Shown: positions 9,701 through 20,115, numbered from the stretch's first letter. The stretch is 64,000 bases of DNA from Henricia sp. BOLD:AAB3569 (GCA_037783545.1 JBBELK010000303.1:310001-374000); one strand, 5' to 3'. Program-made: numbers and translations. Notes: generated from the letters alone by a model not told the origin.

Positions 9701-10800
9701 CGTCAGCACCACTCGAGCAAACATAGTCGACAAAATATCCAGTTTTATTCCTAAGTGACTGAGCATTTAAGGTACATAACTTTAACGAGCGATCATGACG
9801 GCGAAAACTAGGTGGACATATGTGAACATCTACAAGCGAGTCCCGAATAGGACGCTCACACTTTGTATAGTTTATCCGTGATCGTACTCCAGTTAAAACA
9901 CTAATTTTCTGTTGTGGTAATGGAGATCTACTCGTTCCGAATAAATCCATGTCCTGCTCCTGATGTGGCACACATATTAAAGTCCTAAATGTGGGTCTCA
10001 ATACCCCCGTCCAGGGTGCCTGTCGATGTTGACGAAGAGATGTAAGAACTGGTATGAAATTCGAATTTGAGTTACGTGCCGAATGATGTTCAGATTGTCT
10101 CCCACCTCGTCTGCCACGATGACACTGCTTGGCAATCCCGAGTGACTGAAGATGTAACCATGTGGGTCCATCCAACCTTCCACGGATGCAAAGGGCAAAT
10201 AACCTGAAGCGGGAGTAGACCAACTTACTCGGTTGTTGATATTGACGTGCCACGGTACAAATCTCACCAATTTGATTGGCGACGTAACTGCTATTCTTAT
10301 TAATGTAATGTTGACATGTTGTCCTATCTAGCATAACAGAAGATGGGCCCGGGTTAAGAGAAACATCCATAAATACTGTTATGTCCGTCGGTGGATCATG
10401 ACCCGGAATAAGCAGTGTAGTTTGACCATGCTTCGACCATCTTGTCTGAGGAATCTTTGACGGATGAAACCCTGTTGAACACTGGCATATACATTTCAAT
10501 GTTGGCGCTGCCTTTAATGGTCCTATCTGTTCCAGCAATTTTGTTCCATTGATCCAAGAATCACATCTAGTATCAAAGTCCGATGAACAAACTCCAAAAG
10601 TAAGGCAGAAAAAGACGATCAGCCTTACTGTCCAAATCGATCCTGTACGCAGAGGCATTATCGTAGTTACATGTATGTACAGTGCTACATACACTGTGGT
10701 CCAGTATCCGGTCAACAGCAGATGTAAAAATCGCTCAAAATACACTTACAAAACAGTCAAAAGTTTAAAATCACAGCAATAAAAGAATCCCCCTTGAAGG
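6752..10800 (-). mobile_element. L2/CR1-like non-LTR retrotransposon, apparently intact
   Basis: A single-ORF element on the minus strand. The 3' end is typical of this group: after the stop comes TATTGTAAAGCGCCGTGAGT, then GCGCTATATAAGACCCC, and it closes in a TAA/TTA microsatellite (6752-6776). The 5' limit is uncertain; the ORF starts at 10745 and the element probably extends a little past it. A second copy of just the 3' tail lies at 30953-31095. An unbroken ORF and a clean 3' tail suggest a recent insertion. Confidence 0.85.
6897..10745 (-). CDS. non-LTR retrotransposon protein: 2A-like leader, APE endonuclease, reverse transcriptase
   Basis: This protein nicks target DNA and copies the element RNA into it. 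The frame is 1282 codons without a stop. Residues 1-60 hold hydrophobic runs; a second Met at residue 30 starts MPLRTGSIWTVR followed by LIVFFCLTFGVC, a convincing signal peptide, so translation may begin there (10658). A 2A-like motif DVSLNPGP sits at 127-134. The APE endonuclease covers about 320-540: LNAQS (326), TETW (353), YRPP (429), GDFN (463), HGHTLDL (500), SDH (527). The reverse transcriptase covers about 770-1130: NFRPVSN (832), LDLSAAFDTLDH (903), GVPQGS (961) and catalytic YADD (994-997). The C-terminus (ending near AFQYCAPNLWNKLP and LKTHLF) is typical of L2/CR1. No separate ORF1 is seen; residues 135-315 may act as gag-like leader. Confidence 0.93.
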   Translation of the reverse strand: MYFERFLHLLLTGYWTTVYVALYIHVTTIMPLRTGSIWTVRLIVFFCLTFGVCSSDFDTRCDSWINGTKLLEQIGPLKAAPTLKCICQCSTGFHPSKIPQTRWSKHGQTTLLIPGHDPPTDITVFMDVSLNPGPSSVMLDRTTCQHYINKNSSYVANQIGEICTVARQYQQPSKLVYSRFRLFALCIRGRLDGPTWLHLQSLGIAKQCHRGRRGGRQSEHHSARNSNSNFIPVLTSLRQHRQAPWTGVLRPTFRTLICVPHQEQDMDLFGTSRSPLPQQKISVLTGVRSRINYTKCERPIRDSLVDVHICPPSFRRHDRSLKLCTLNAQSLRNKTGYFVDYVCSSGADVFAITETWFKTVDDAHRIEATPPGYKLLDHPRTSRTGGGTALVLRDSLEAKKIAASECETFEFSDWLIKSDLYSLRLVIIYRPPNAHTTVAGFLREFAQFLETVVLCREPLVIVGDFNLHIDVSQKPECVQFCELLESMGLTQHVNIPTHVHGHTLDLIISRQSDSIIKDIPVSDSLFSDHFSIMCYFDLGRPVWSVKETTYRKISAIDLDAFRKSISDSVLGATDNDIDAAVGLDINDFNEQAKLYDNILCDIIDQHAPIQIKRVSVQPRVPWFNDDIKKAKQERRKAERIWRRTASRDDLNLFKLKRNVVSTLICKARTEYYTGFLNDHSRNPKHFVKAATSLFQNKMSVLPPHNDDVKLANTMGNYFQQKISDIRLKLAGLECSPSSSRSFIPTSGSATFSDFSTLSEENIRKLIIGSKKKTCILDPIPTKLLTDCLDVLVPFITRLVNCSLTTGHFPDIWKSAVVIPILKKPGLDPCLKNFRPVSNLRFISKLLERAVVSELHSYLNLNNLYPTMQSAYRAFHSTETALLRVKNDLLVAMNSQQVSLLVLLDLSAAFDTLDHEILLSVLQKKFGVTGTALNWFSSYLEGITQRVLINGKLSRDFNLDWGVPQGSCLGPLLFILYSSPFFDIVRTHHPQIHCYADDTQLYLSFSPDKVGGQESAILAMEACIHDVRHWLFTNGLFLNENKTEFMVIGTRQQLAKVNLDGVHVGKMLVPSVASARNLGVWFDTCLTMKTHISRVCGIMFYFLHNVRQIRKYLTKGSTEILIHAFISSRLDYCNSLFYGLPETNINQLQRVQNACARLVCNAYKFCHITPYLHDLHWLPVRSRIHFKILLLVYKILHGLAPKYLVELISVKANHRYSLRNSTGTLLNYPSCRSKVTLGDRAFQYCAPNLWNKLPPVVRNARSLDVFKTQLKTHLFKIAYAEYV

Positions 10801-11292
10801 AAAATCCAGCAGTTAGACTTTTTTCGATAGTCCAAACATCCCTCTTGCCGACGTGGATTTTTGTTATTTTTTTAATTGTCGGTTTTAATTGGATAAAATG
10901 CAAGGAAAAGTGCGCTTTTCGAAAATGAGATTTTCGCGATTTCTGAAACGCTCTTTAGGTATTAATGATATGCGCGTGACCCCGTGACGCAATCCTGAGA
11001 AAGAGAAGTCAACACGATTGTTAGCTCCATACGTTTACACCCAAAAAACGTGGAAAACCGTCTCTGTTAGATGGTGTTTTTTGAAGTTTTTTTGTTTGTC
11101 AAAAAAGCTAGAGATATGCCCAGTAGTTGCGTGGTTGTATGTTTTACCAGACACTATGAGAAACATTTTCTTTATTATTTCGAAGAATGAGAAAAATGAG
11201 TCGCGCGAAGGTGTACTTTAAATTATAGGCGAACTTGTACCAGGTAGGCTGCCGTGAGTTGGGTTATGTGTACGGCTAGGCTGCTATGTGTG
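10801..11292. other. gene-free stretch
   Basis: Lies upstream (in element sense) of the retrotransposon; part may be its 5' UTR. No coding exon or repeat was recognised. Confidence 0.4.
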
Positions 11293-11470
11293 CGCTTGTT
11301 CTCCCAAACAATCGTGGACGTTTTAGGGAGGTCTAACAAAGAGAACAATATCGTCCGCGATTCGCTCCTGTACAAAACCAACGAGAGTAAGGAAAAATAG
11401 ACTATGTCCAAACAAAAGAGGAACAAAGGGACGTCCGCGATTGTCAGTGAGTTCACACCTGAATGCGCGC
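11293..11470. repeat. X repeat copy 1 (GTCCGCGATT words)
   Basis: Near-identical to 50993-51187. It contains ATCGTCCGCGATTCGC, AACAAAAGAGGAACAAAGGG and ACGTCCGCGATTGTCAGTG. The copy at 51 kb has an extra word unit of about 24 bases. A third, diverged copy is at 56730-56885. Confidence 0.75.
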
Positions 11471-13084
11471 GTAGGGGCTATGCATCACTCACATCACACT
11501 TTTTGAACTAGCTGTCTATTCATTTTCATTGACGATTCCGCACGTAAATTGGACGCAAACTAACAAGCATAAACAGCAACCGCTTGATGAATTTTTGCAA
11601 CAAATGTATTTTTGAAATCTGTTGCAGCTGGTCTGTTGTTTGAAAGTGGTTTTAACTCAAAATAGATATTTTGATTTTGTTTCCAAGTCGCTGACAACGG
11701 TCGAGCTGGTGCAACAGTCAACTTGAAGTTGACCAAGTACAACGCTCGACCGTTTGCCAACTGCCGCTGTGGCACTCATGTGTTTTGCTTGCTTCAGTAA
11801 AAATCATAACTTTGTCCCATGCAGTCGTCTTTTTTTCCCCTCAAACTCTCACTGTTTCGTGGTTTACAGCTCATAACAAGATGTGGAATTCAACTCCTCA
11901 ATTCATACCCAATTAACAAATTTTTTTTCAATTTCAAGACGGCCGTTCGTGTCAAAACCAACGGCCGCGATTCACTGAAATTTACTTCAAAAGAGCATCA
12001 TTGTGAGCCACAATTTTATTTGTTTTTTACAAAAAGATAACAATAAATTGTTGTCATAGTACGGAAAGTATTTGTCACGTTTGTAATTTGAATTACAAGG
12101 ACGAAACATATAAACAGGCATGATGAACATACACTTCGTATGTTTTCCATTCAATACTACTGTAACACAGGCCGTTTTGAGTTCTTCTCAGGATGACGTC
12201 ACGCCCCTGTTTGTAAACAAACCAAGTGACCTCGAGCGTTTCAGAATTTCGGGTGAAGAGGGTCGGAACTGAATTGCGTTTTAAACAAAAGACTGTCGGT
12301 TTTTGGCGCAAAACACGTTGTAATCGCGTTTTAGAAACATAAACCTCCATGATAAACAGGAAAACAAATTGTGGGTGGGGGATTCTAGCTGTTTAATTGA
12401 TTATGTTAATAGTTTAAAAAAAAGACATTTGGGTATAAAGGACACTAAATAAAGGCAAACACCACACGATGGACTTGACAGTTTTACATTGTTTATTTTT
12501 ATTTTTTTGGATATTTGATGTACGTATATACTTTAGCAGCAGGTGTAGGCCAAATATATACTGGTATTTTTTAATTGAAAGAATTTAGCTTCCTTCAAAC
12601 ATGTTCATCTTTAAATGTTTCACATGACACTGTGTTAACAATGAGTTCGAGATTGCTTGTGTGACGTTTAGCTCAGCTGCACTATATGAAGTCAGAGAAG
12701 AGCGTATTTTTATTTTTGTGGTTTACACAGCCAAATAAAGGTTAAATTCAGATTGGGAAATAACACTTTATAAGCAAAATTTCCGAGTTGCCATTACAAT
12801 AGGAAGTTCGTTCTGTGTCAAAAAAGTGGCCAAAATCAGCTTTGATCAATAATACGTGGTTCACGCCGAAGCCTTGCTTAGCAGTATCCTGGTCAGATCA
12901 ATTGCGATGTGCATGATGAGTGGTTGTGGCCTTGGCTTCTGCTGTCACGGTTGTTGTCGAGTAACAGTTGCTGCCAAGACGCCAAATCCGGCGTCTTGGC
13001 AGATCAGTCCCTCCTGTGTGAATAAACAAAATGAAACAAGGACTATTAACAGTAAGATCCAAAGGCGGTATATATGTGACCCAT
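11471..13084. other. gene-free stretch with one short perfect hairpin
   Basis: No gene recognised. At about 12972-13001 there is a perfect hairpin: TGCCAAGACGCC, a few loop bases, then GGCGTCTTGGCA. The 85-codon frame at 12093-12350 has no recognisable domain or splice context. Confidence 0.5.
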
Positions 13085-13600
13085 CCATTCATACTACTAT
13101 TAAACTAATGTACCTATCAATTGTTGCCCCACCCCTCCCCCGCGCTACTCACCCCGCGATGCCCCACCCCTTAGGTGGGGATTTGGTCACGATTTCCGTG
13201 CCCCAGGGTGGGAACTTAAACGCATGGAAATCTAATTTTCAGCGCACAGGGAGCAAAACGTGCATCTTTTGCCCCATGGGTGGGGAGTTTGTAACCCAAA
13301 TTTTGCCCCAGGTTTGGATAATTTGTCATTCGAAAAGTGACAATCTCTACCTCTTAGGTAGGACAGCCCGACGGGAGGGGTGGGAGAAAGTTACACGTAG
13401 GCTAGGCCGTGCGTAGCGAGTATCATGGTGTATACATGTAGTTTGTAGCCTACTCGCTACACACGGCCTATACAACGTGTAAGTAACGTTATAGTACAAC
13501 CCGTACAGGTAAAAAATAACACTTTCGGCTTAAATCTTCGAAAAAGGTTTCCAAAGACCAAAACCGACCGCTAGCAACCACTAAAATGTCTCCCCACTAT
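13085..13600 (-). repeat. repeat V, uninterrupted copy
   Basis: Inverted copy of 4735-5098 plus 6047-6105. It includes GGGGAGGGGTGGGGCAACAA (minus strand), GTGCGCTGAAAATTAGATTT and GCAAAACGTGCATCTTTTGC. It serves as the empty site for the foldback at 5099-6046. A related end (ACAATCCCTACCTCTTAG) recurs at about 58698. Confidence 0.7.
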
Positions 13601-13778
13601 CCACCGATCGACCGATAAACGAGGCAGAACTTACCTAGTTGTTTCAGCTCGGAAACACCACTACATTTTGCAAATTTGCCGTCAACACATTCGCCATTTA
13701 CCGTACGTTTGGGTATAGTTTTACACAGACACACTAGCGAGCGCGCGTGGGCATTTTGTCGCTGCTTCTATTCTGCAG

Positions 13779-14035
13779 ACAAACGAGCCCTTGAGCAAGG
13801 CACTTTAACCACAGTTGCTCCATCCTTCGGAAGATATGTAAAGCCGTTGGTCTAGTGTGTTACGCACTTTAAAGATCCCAGAGCATTCTTTCGTGAATAG
13901 CAAGGGATTCCCCGGTGTCTCTCGCCGTTTCTAATTCATGGTCTTCTCCTCATGAGTTTCCTCACGCTTGCGGGCGACAGTGCAATGGGCACTTTTAAGG
14001 AATCCTTGGTTTCAGTACCGGAAAGACGTAATAAT
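13779..14035 (+). repeat. S1 SINE, 5'-truncated
   Basis: Begins in the body with GAGCAAGGCACTTTAACCAC, then TCCTTCGGAAG, AAAGCCGTTGGTCTAGTG, GTTACGCACTTTAAAGATCC and CCCCGGTGTCTCTCGCCG. The tRNA-like head is missing, as expected from incomplete reverse transcription. Confidence 0.7.
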
Positions 14036-14489
14036 AAGTAATAATAATAAATAACGTGAAATCATCAACGGAAAATCCCGGAGCCAAAAAGTGTTGTAAA
14101 ATCTGACGTTTCGCCAAAAAATGGCAGCTTATGTGGGGATATACAATAGACTTAGTTTGCAAATCCACTCGTTTTAATACAAATACATCTCGTTCCTAGC
14201 GCAAATCAGTTGGAAAGACACTGGGAACTTTATTCAAGGTTTGACATTCTATACACTTTCCACGCATTTTTGGACAATTTTACATACATAAAATGGAAAG
14301 CATACATCCACTGATATTTAGATTTTAAAATACATACACTTATGATGCAAACCCAAAAGTGCTCTAATTTGTTTAAGTGCAAGGCGAAATTATATTTACC
14401 ATGTTATCTAATGGAGCCTAATTTCGCGACTACAACCAGAACAAAAGTATGTGACGTAATTGCTAATTCAACCAATAAACAGCTTTGGC
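14036..14489. other. gene-free stretch
   Basis: A/T-rich sequence after the SINE tail (ATAATAAATAA). Nothing else recognised. Confidence 0.4.
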
Positions 14490-14672
14490 CGTAAGCAGCC
14501 AAAGTTGATTATTAGCTTAACCAGTGATTGTGTCAGAAACATGTTTTGGCAGTAAGCAGCCAAAGTTGATTATTAGCTTAACCAGTGATTGTGTCAGAAA
14601 CATGTTTTGGCAGTAAGCAGCCAAAGCTGATTATTAGCTTAACCGCAGTGACTGTGTCAGAAACATGGTTTA
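14490..14672 (+). repeat. 61-bp tandem repeat, three copies
   Basis: A 61-bp unit beginning GTAAGCAGCCAAAG, through GATTATTAGCTTAACC and ending GTCAGAAACATGTTTTGGC, occurs three times in a row. Copies 1 and 2 are nearly identical; copy 3 has a small GC insertion (ACCGCAGTG) and point changes. Confidence 0.9.
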
Positions 14673-15431
14673 TAGTTATGGTCATGAAAACAAATCCAAA
14701 ATTAGGCAGTGCTGTTTAGCTTGAGGGCGTCTGAGCGACCGGCTAATATGGTCGGAAAGTGTAGTACCTTTTATGCGTTCAAAACCTCGGTTTATTTGTG
14801 TCAAAACTTTATAATTAGGAGTATAAATTTAGTAGAACTAGCTGATTCAGGAGAAACGAATGAAAGTGGCGCATTGCTGGAAAAAAAATCGCAGCGGGAA
14901 CAGCTCTAAACAAGCTAAATGTTTATGCGGTTTATATATTTTTAAAAATACATTTTGGGGGTAATATCGTTTTTGATTTTTTGTTTTTGATTTTTTTAGC
15001 AGTGTACATATATAGTTCAGCCAGTGGTTTGAACATGAGTTACTGCGATCTTTACATCCAAAATGATAATTTGGGGGTGAAAAATATGATGACACCGATG
15101 TATTTCAAATAAATTAAAAAATTTAAATAGGCCTAATTGCACACCAGCACAACCATTCACATACATATATTGGCGTATATACAAAAAGAAATCATTGTCA
15201 AGGGCATAGTTGATATTTACATCTCTTATTTATAATATTTTTAATTATAATTTAAATATATTGGCCCGTAACTACGAAAGGTGTTTAATTAATGGGTGTT
15301 TATATTTGTGCTCGTATAGAGATTAATCGCGGATAAAACTGACTTGTACGCGTATTATTAAGCAACTTCTTTAAGCGCTGATTACAAAACATTTTAAACA
15401 GCTGTTTTATTGTCCGCGCCTGTCTTAATCA
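14673..15431. other. gene-free stretch, A/T-rich
   Basis: No gene, RNA gene or known element seen. The two short open frames here lack domains and splice context. Confidence 0.4.
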
Positions 15432-15565
15432 GGGCTGCGTTCCAAGTACGCGAACGTTTGCAACGTTCATCAACAACTGGTACCCAGAGTTCCATAGATG
15501 CGTGCACAAAAGTACCGTGGCCAGTGGCAAACGTTCGCAACGTTTTTGTAAGTCGATCGCAGCCC
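15432..15565. repeat. imperfect foldback
   Basis: The left end GGGCTGCGTTCCAAGTACG with AACGTTTGCAACG is mirrored by the right end (complement GGGCTGCGATCGACTTAC, AACGTTGCGAACG). It is about 134 bases with no coding content. Confidence 0.55.
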
Positions 15566-16195
15566 AGGCTGTTTTGCTGTACACGCCTATTAGCCGACAG
15601 TCATGCGGCGGTCACCAAAATCCAACAACGGTAAGACTTATTACAATCCTTACAGTATACCCACCTTGCACCATCCGGAGTTTCGGGATAGCTCATTAAA
15701 TGTGCCTTAACTCTAACTCCCTATAGGGTGTGTGTGAAATCATATTGATATTTAAACCCCCGATTTTCCAATGGGTGTTGAGATTTTTATACCATATCGT
15801 TTGGCATATTTTTTTCCTTACCATTCTGAATTTCGCGTTTCCAATCCGTACATTTTCAAGGATATTGTCTTCTTTTTTTTTGTAAACTAATTTATCTGGT
15901 TTCATTAAGCAGTGCACTGATTACACCAACCTTTCTGCTTCCACATCCAAATTGGAGATTGCGCATTTTTCTGTTTTCTTCCCATGGATAGTATTTTGGG
16001 GAGGTATTTTATATGATTCTAAGGTAAAAATGAAATCCATTTTCTGGAAAAATGTGAACACCTCCTTTAATTGCGCAAATCGAAGCTGAAACTCTTATAT
16101 GCACTGCTTGACCAAAGACTTGCTGAGGAATGCTAAAAAACTAACCCACAACTATCTGGAATGGCTCATCACATGCAAAGAAACGCACAGCGCAA
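15566..16195. other. gene-free stretch
   Basis: Nothing recognised. Confidence 0.4.
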
Positions 16196-16404
16196 GCTAC
16201 AATCTTGGACAAAATATCTTGGGACACCCCAGCTAAACCCCGTGCAACCCCCCCCCCCCCCCCCCCCCCCCCCGCCCCCCGCGCAAAGTTGGGTCGCTGG
16301 GGTGCGCGCCACCGAAATCTTCAGCAGTCGACGTCAACATTGAACGGGGGGAGCGGGAGTACACACTTCAACTGTCCCAACTATTTTGTCCAGGATTGTA
16401 GCTG
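16196..16404. repeat. inverted repeat around a 26-base C tract
   Basis: GCTACAATCTTGGACAAAAT at the left end is mirrored at about 16384-16404 (complement GCTACAATCCTGGACAAAAT, then AGTTGGGACA). Between them lies an uninterrupted C tract at 16248-16273. The right arm cuts into the Harbinger transposase remnant, so this element probably inserted there. Confidence 0.6.
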
Positions 16405-16720
16405 TAGCACAGACGGAAGAGGATGACGTCTATGTGTTGGATGTTCTAGTTCCAGTCTTAGAAACCGCAGCAACTCACTGAATGTGTCTTCGGTAAGTCG
16501 GAAGCGTTTAATTAAAAAATAAATGATTGCTCCTGTCTCTAATTAATACTCGTGGCATACATCTTCGATCCTCATTTTCAATTTCATTGGCCTCTTCTTG
16601 GGCCTGGGCAAGTTCCAGTATCTGCCGCGCGTCCATACTAGTTTCCTCGTCTACTGCTTGGTTTAAAATGACGCTAAACGCCTGCAAAACGACCCCATAC
16701 CCATGTTTAAGAATGTCCAT
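16395..16720 (-). pseudogene. PIF/Harbinger transposase, N-terminal remnant
   Basis: A DDE transposase (nuclease) relic. The frame opens at 16720 with MDILKHGYGVVLQ and reaches the RDRSNHL motif typical of the PIF/Harbinger N-terminus, then stops at 16508. A one-base frame change restores LIKRFRLTEDTF, SELLRFLRLELEHP and HRRHPLPSVLQLQ, which is the family sequence leading into the catalytic domain. The match ends at about 16395, where an inverted repeat replaces it. The DDE catalytic part is missing, so it cannot be active. Family placement is from recalled family motifs. Confidence 0.7.
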
Positions 16721-17183
16721 TGTTCGTTAAGGACAGGCGTTTAATATGACGTATTATTTTGTCCGCGTGTACCAATGAAACTGCATCGTAGTGGACGACA
16801 TAAGTTAAGCGCACGTTTTAGACTGTCTTCATCTGATTTGAACGCGTACAACAGAAAAACACCTTTCGTACGTAGTTACGGCCCATTATATCTAGCCAAT
16901 ATGAAAAATCTATAGATTTACTTTTAAAGTGCATTTTATCTCTTCCCAAGACAATGTTTCTTTAAAGCCAATATACAGCATTTGCATATACATTAAAAAG
17001 CAAAACTATACAACCATTATGTTGTAATATGGCTGTAAGGGAAATGGTCTGAATCATCCTGCAAAACTACGGGTGCGTCCTGTGCTGTCATTTTCACAAA
17101 ACGTGGAATTTGTGTATTAATTTTAGCGATTGTTGGCCATCATAAACAGGTTCCAGTTAATTCATCTGGAATAGGGTCGGGAA
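16721..17183. other. gene-free stretch
   Basis: Nothing recognised. Confidence 0.4.
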
Positions 17184-17440
17184 ATTAGCCTTTTGCGTGT
17201 AGCATTTGCATAATGGCTGGCGCCCCTAATTTCTCTCTTTCAAATGGAGGACCAGTTTACAAAGTCTACATACTATGCTGTTGTTGCTAAGTGGTGCACG
17301 CCATTGCCAAGCAATCAACAGTCTGGTTGCTTTATGCCATTGTGTCCTACGGTCAACAGGGTATTGCTTCTGTACTTCACACCCGCCGCGTGCCCCGCTT
17401 AGCAACAAAAAGTCAGTATGTTCATGTGGATATACTAAGT
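17184..17440 (+). repeat. M-family MITE, 3'-incomplete
   Basis: Starts AATTAGCCTTTTGCGTGTAG and continues GCATAATGGCTGGCGCCCC, like the fuller copy at 30040-30345. The right terminus (ACACGCAAAAGGCTAAT) is missing. Confidence 0.65.
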
Positions 17441-18381
17441 GTGTACGTGAAGGATTCCAGTATCCATGCGTAACCATTCGAAGACATTATTATTATCTTG
17501 GGTGCAACAGTATTAGCTGTAAACCAAAACCAACGTATTTATGAAAATGACGGCAGATACTAATTATGTATATTACTTTTAAAGTTTAATGTTAATCATT
17601 CATATATACAAACAAATTATCTCTTTCATCTTAAATTTGTACATTAAAATTCAAGGCACTATATAACAGTTTAAAACGTTACATGCACATTCAAACACAA
17701 GAGGGCGCTACAGTGTGGGAAAAGAAGAACAAGAGAAGATTTTAACCTGATCGTTAAATTGTAGAGAAGGTGGTCAAGTTCTTGCAAAGTATAAATATTT
17801 AAAGGACTCTGAAATTTTATTTTTAACTACTATAAATTCAGAACAGTCATGAAAAACCAATTTGAAAGTTGTTTTGGGAGTTAAAATCAAGGTTTTGGCT
17901 TTTTATGTCAATACGAACGTGGATATTTATAGAAAGTTGTGATGTCACAGGAAAATCAAGTGAACGCACAAACGATTCCACTTTTCCCCCCAACTTATTG
18001 AAACTTTAGTAAACCTATTCTGGCTGTTTGGGTTTACATATGAATTGTTTGTTGTATACCACGAAATAAACGTGGAAACGTTGTTTTTATTCCTAAAGTG
18101 GTGTGCCCTAAACATCGTCGAGTCCACTGTCTTTGAGTTTCTCTGAAGAAATTTTCAAAGTAAATTTGTTTCTGTCTTTTTTACGTCAACATGAAGAATA
18201 TTAATATCTTTCTAAGTAAATGGTCTCTTACATGCAGCAAAACTGCATTGTTTGCATTTCAGGGCTCTTTAATTCCGAAAGCGGTGCAAAAATACTCTTT
18301 TGACATTGATAAGAGTGACATTGGATGACAACACGTTTTGCTACATATGCAGCACGATATAGGGCCAAGGGTCTACCCCCA
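17441..18381. other. gene-free stretch
   Basis: Nothing recognised. Confidence 0.4.
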
Positions 18382-18560
18382 CCCCCCCCCCCCCCCCCCC
18401 CCCCCCCCACCCCCACCATTGTTCCCCCATTGTGTCTCAAACATCCAAGGAATTCCTTCCAGTTTTTAGGGGGGTTGGTGCGTTAACAAAAGGGAAGAGT
18501 GTGTCGAGTCATAGGGGAGTTAGGGGGAGTCATCAGGCCCCAAATCGTGCTGGGTATATT
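18382..18560 (+). repeat. poly-C tract with F repeat
   Basis: A C tract (18382-18408) is followed by GGGGTTGGTGCGTTAACAAA and AGGGAAGAGTGTGTCGAG. The same words occur inverted at 58530-58650 and partly at 21285-21325, each next to a G or C run, so the homopolymer belongs to the repeat. Confidence 0.6.
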
Positions 18561-19024
18561 TTGCTTACCACAACTACAACTGCAACAGAACCACAAAAGA
18601 GCTCCATTGATTGGCTCTGTCAGAATGATTCTAAACCAATCAGAACGGTTCTCACGCGGTAACATCAACCGATATTATGCTTTTTTTTCAGTTAGAATAC
18701 AATTATATACCAACAATTATATCATTCCTCTGTGAAAATGTATATGGAGATTATTTGTCGACTGTTTGTGCAAATCGAGATTCTTGTCAATGGTATACAT
18801 TGATTGCATCAAAAATGGCGGGTGCCTTATGGCAAGACGATTTGTTTTGATTCATTTTAAAACTCAAAATGGATAATCTATTCAGTTGCAAAATTGCTAT
18901 TCTTGACTACCCTATGTTTGTAAATAAAATTAAATAAAATGCATACAAATAATTATATTGAAATTAAATTATAGAATGATTTCCACACACTAAACAATAA
19001 TAATACACAAAATGATAGTCTACA
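18561..19024. other. gene-free stretch
   Basis: A/T-rich; nothing recognised. Confidence 0.4.
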
Positions 19025-19113
19025 TCAGCGCAAACAAAATCCACGATATCCATCTGATGTATTTTACCAAACGTAGAATACATCAGATGGATATCGTGGA
19101 TTTTTTGCGCTGA
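19025..19113. repeat. near-perfect 36-base inverted repeat (hairpin)
   Basis: Left arm 19025-19061 and right arm 19079-19113 pair except for a 2-base length difference in an A/T run; the core is ATCCACGATATCCATCTGAT. The loop is about 17 bases. It lies about 0.8 kb beyond the stop codon of the mucin-like gene. Confidence 0.85.
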
Positions 19114-19119
19114 ATTCAT

Positions 19120-19718
19120 TCACTTAGGGTCAGTGTTCGTTTCTACGGGACCTGAGTTTCCGCTGGGGTGCGATCTACGGCGATGCGCAACGCAAAGCGT
19201 GCTGCACTGAAAGTTCAAATACATTGAACCTTGACCACGATGCACCCGACCTGTCCAACGCACAGCCAAATAAGGTATAAGAGAATGCTCAATTTGGGGG
19301 AAAACCGGCGAGTTGGAGGTCACTCAAAGCAGCCTGAGTGAAAGCAGCACACGAGTGGTTTTTTTTCATATAATGTGAACGCTGCTTGAGCGAGACGCAC
19401 GGCAGAAAAACGCCAGAAGCATGGCAGAAGCACGGCATACCCTGTCGAGCTTCTGCCGAGCCAATAGTTACCGCGCTAAACCTTGGGAGGAAGCACCCTG
19501 AGCCTTTTCGCGCGTAAATTTGGCGCGCGTCGCTTTGAGACTTGAAGGCGGCCGGGATGGAATTTGGAGTGAAATGACGCACTGAATCACAAAAACACTT
19601 GATTCTGTTGTTTTTCAGTGCGTCGGTTTAATTTAATTTCCCACCACGCCACTTTTTCTATAAGCGACGCGCGTCGCATTTTGTGCAAACATGCTGAGTG
19701 TGAATCTAGCCTATATGA
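19120..19718. mobile_element. inverted-repeat element with GCGACGCGCGTCG subterminal words
   Basis: The right end (minus strand) reads GGCTAGATTCACACTCAGC, then GCGACGCGCGTCGC. The word CTGAGCCTTTTCGCGCGTAA with GGCGCGCGTCGCTTTG occurs inside at about 19498-19540. The same terminus joined to the same internal word occurs at 63682-63735. The left limit is approximate; no transposase is seen. Confidence 0.5.
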
Positions 19719-19927
19719 CGTCATTATAATGTATTAAGGAACCGTCTGTTTCCTGGGACTTCCGTATAAAGAAATGCACATTATTAATATATGCCATGTG
19801 GCATCAGACATAATTTGTGAAACAAAATTACATAATAATGACAATAAAAAAAAATAATAATAACAATAAAACAATACGAAATAAACAAAAAACATAATTG
19901 ACAATGTAAAGGCACGTACGTCTGGGC

Positions 19928-20115
19928 TTACTCGTTGTTTCCTTGTCTCTGTGCGTTATCTTCGCTGGAGACTTTAGCGCCATTTCCTTTTACTTTCATG
20001 AAGATAAAGACAATGATAATGAGAACAAGGATGATGAGTACAGCGCCTCCAACGGCTATTCCTGCAATGGCGCCTGCACTTAATCCGCCGGGTGTAACAG
20101 GCTGACCCGGATCAA
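19928..20115 (-). CDS. mucin-like gene exon 6: transmembrane helix and tail
   Basis: After acceptor ATCTTACAACAG it encodes VDPGQPVTPGGLS, a helix of about 25 residues, a basic stop-transfer segment (KVKGNGAK) and a tail ending QGNNE, then TAA at 19930-19928. No clear AATAAA was found in the next 300 bases. Confidence 0.88.

Noticed and set aside
14490..14672. CRISPR-like array
   Set aside because: Units are directly adjacent with no spacers, in a eukaryotic context.
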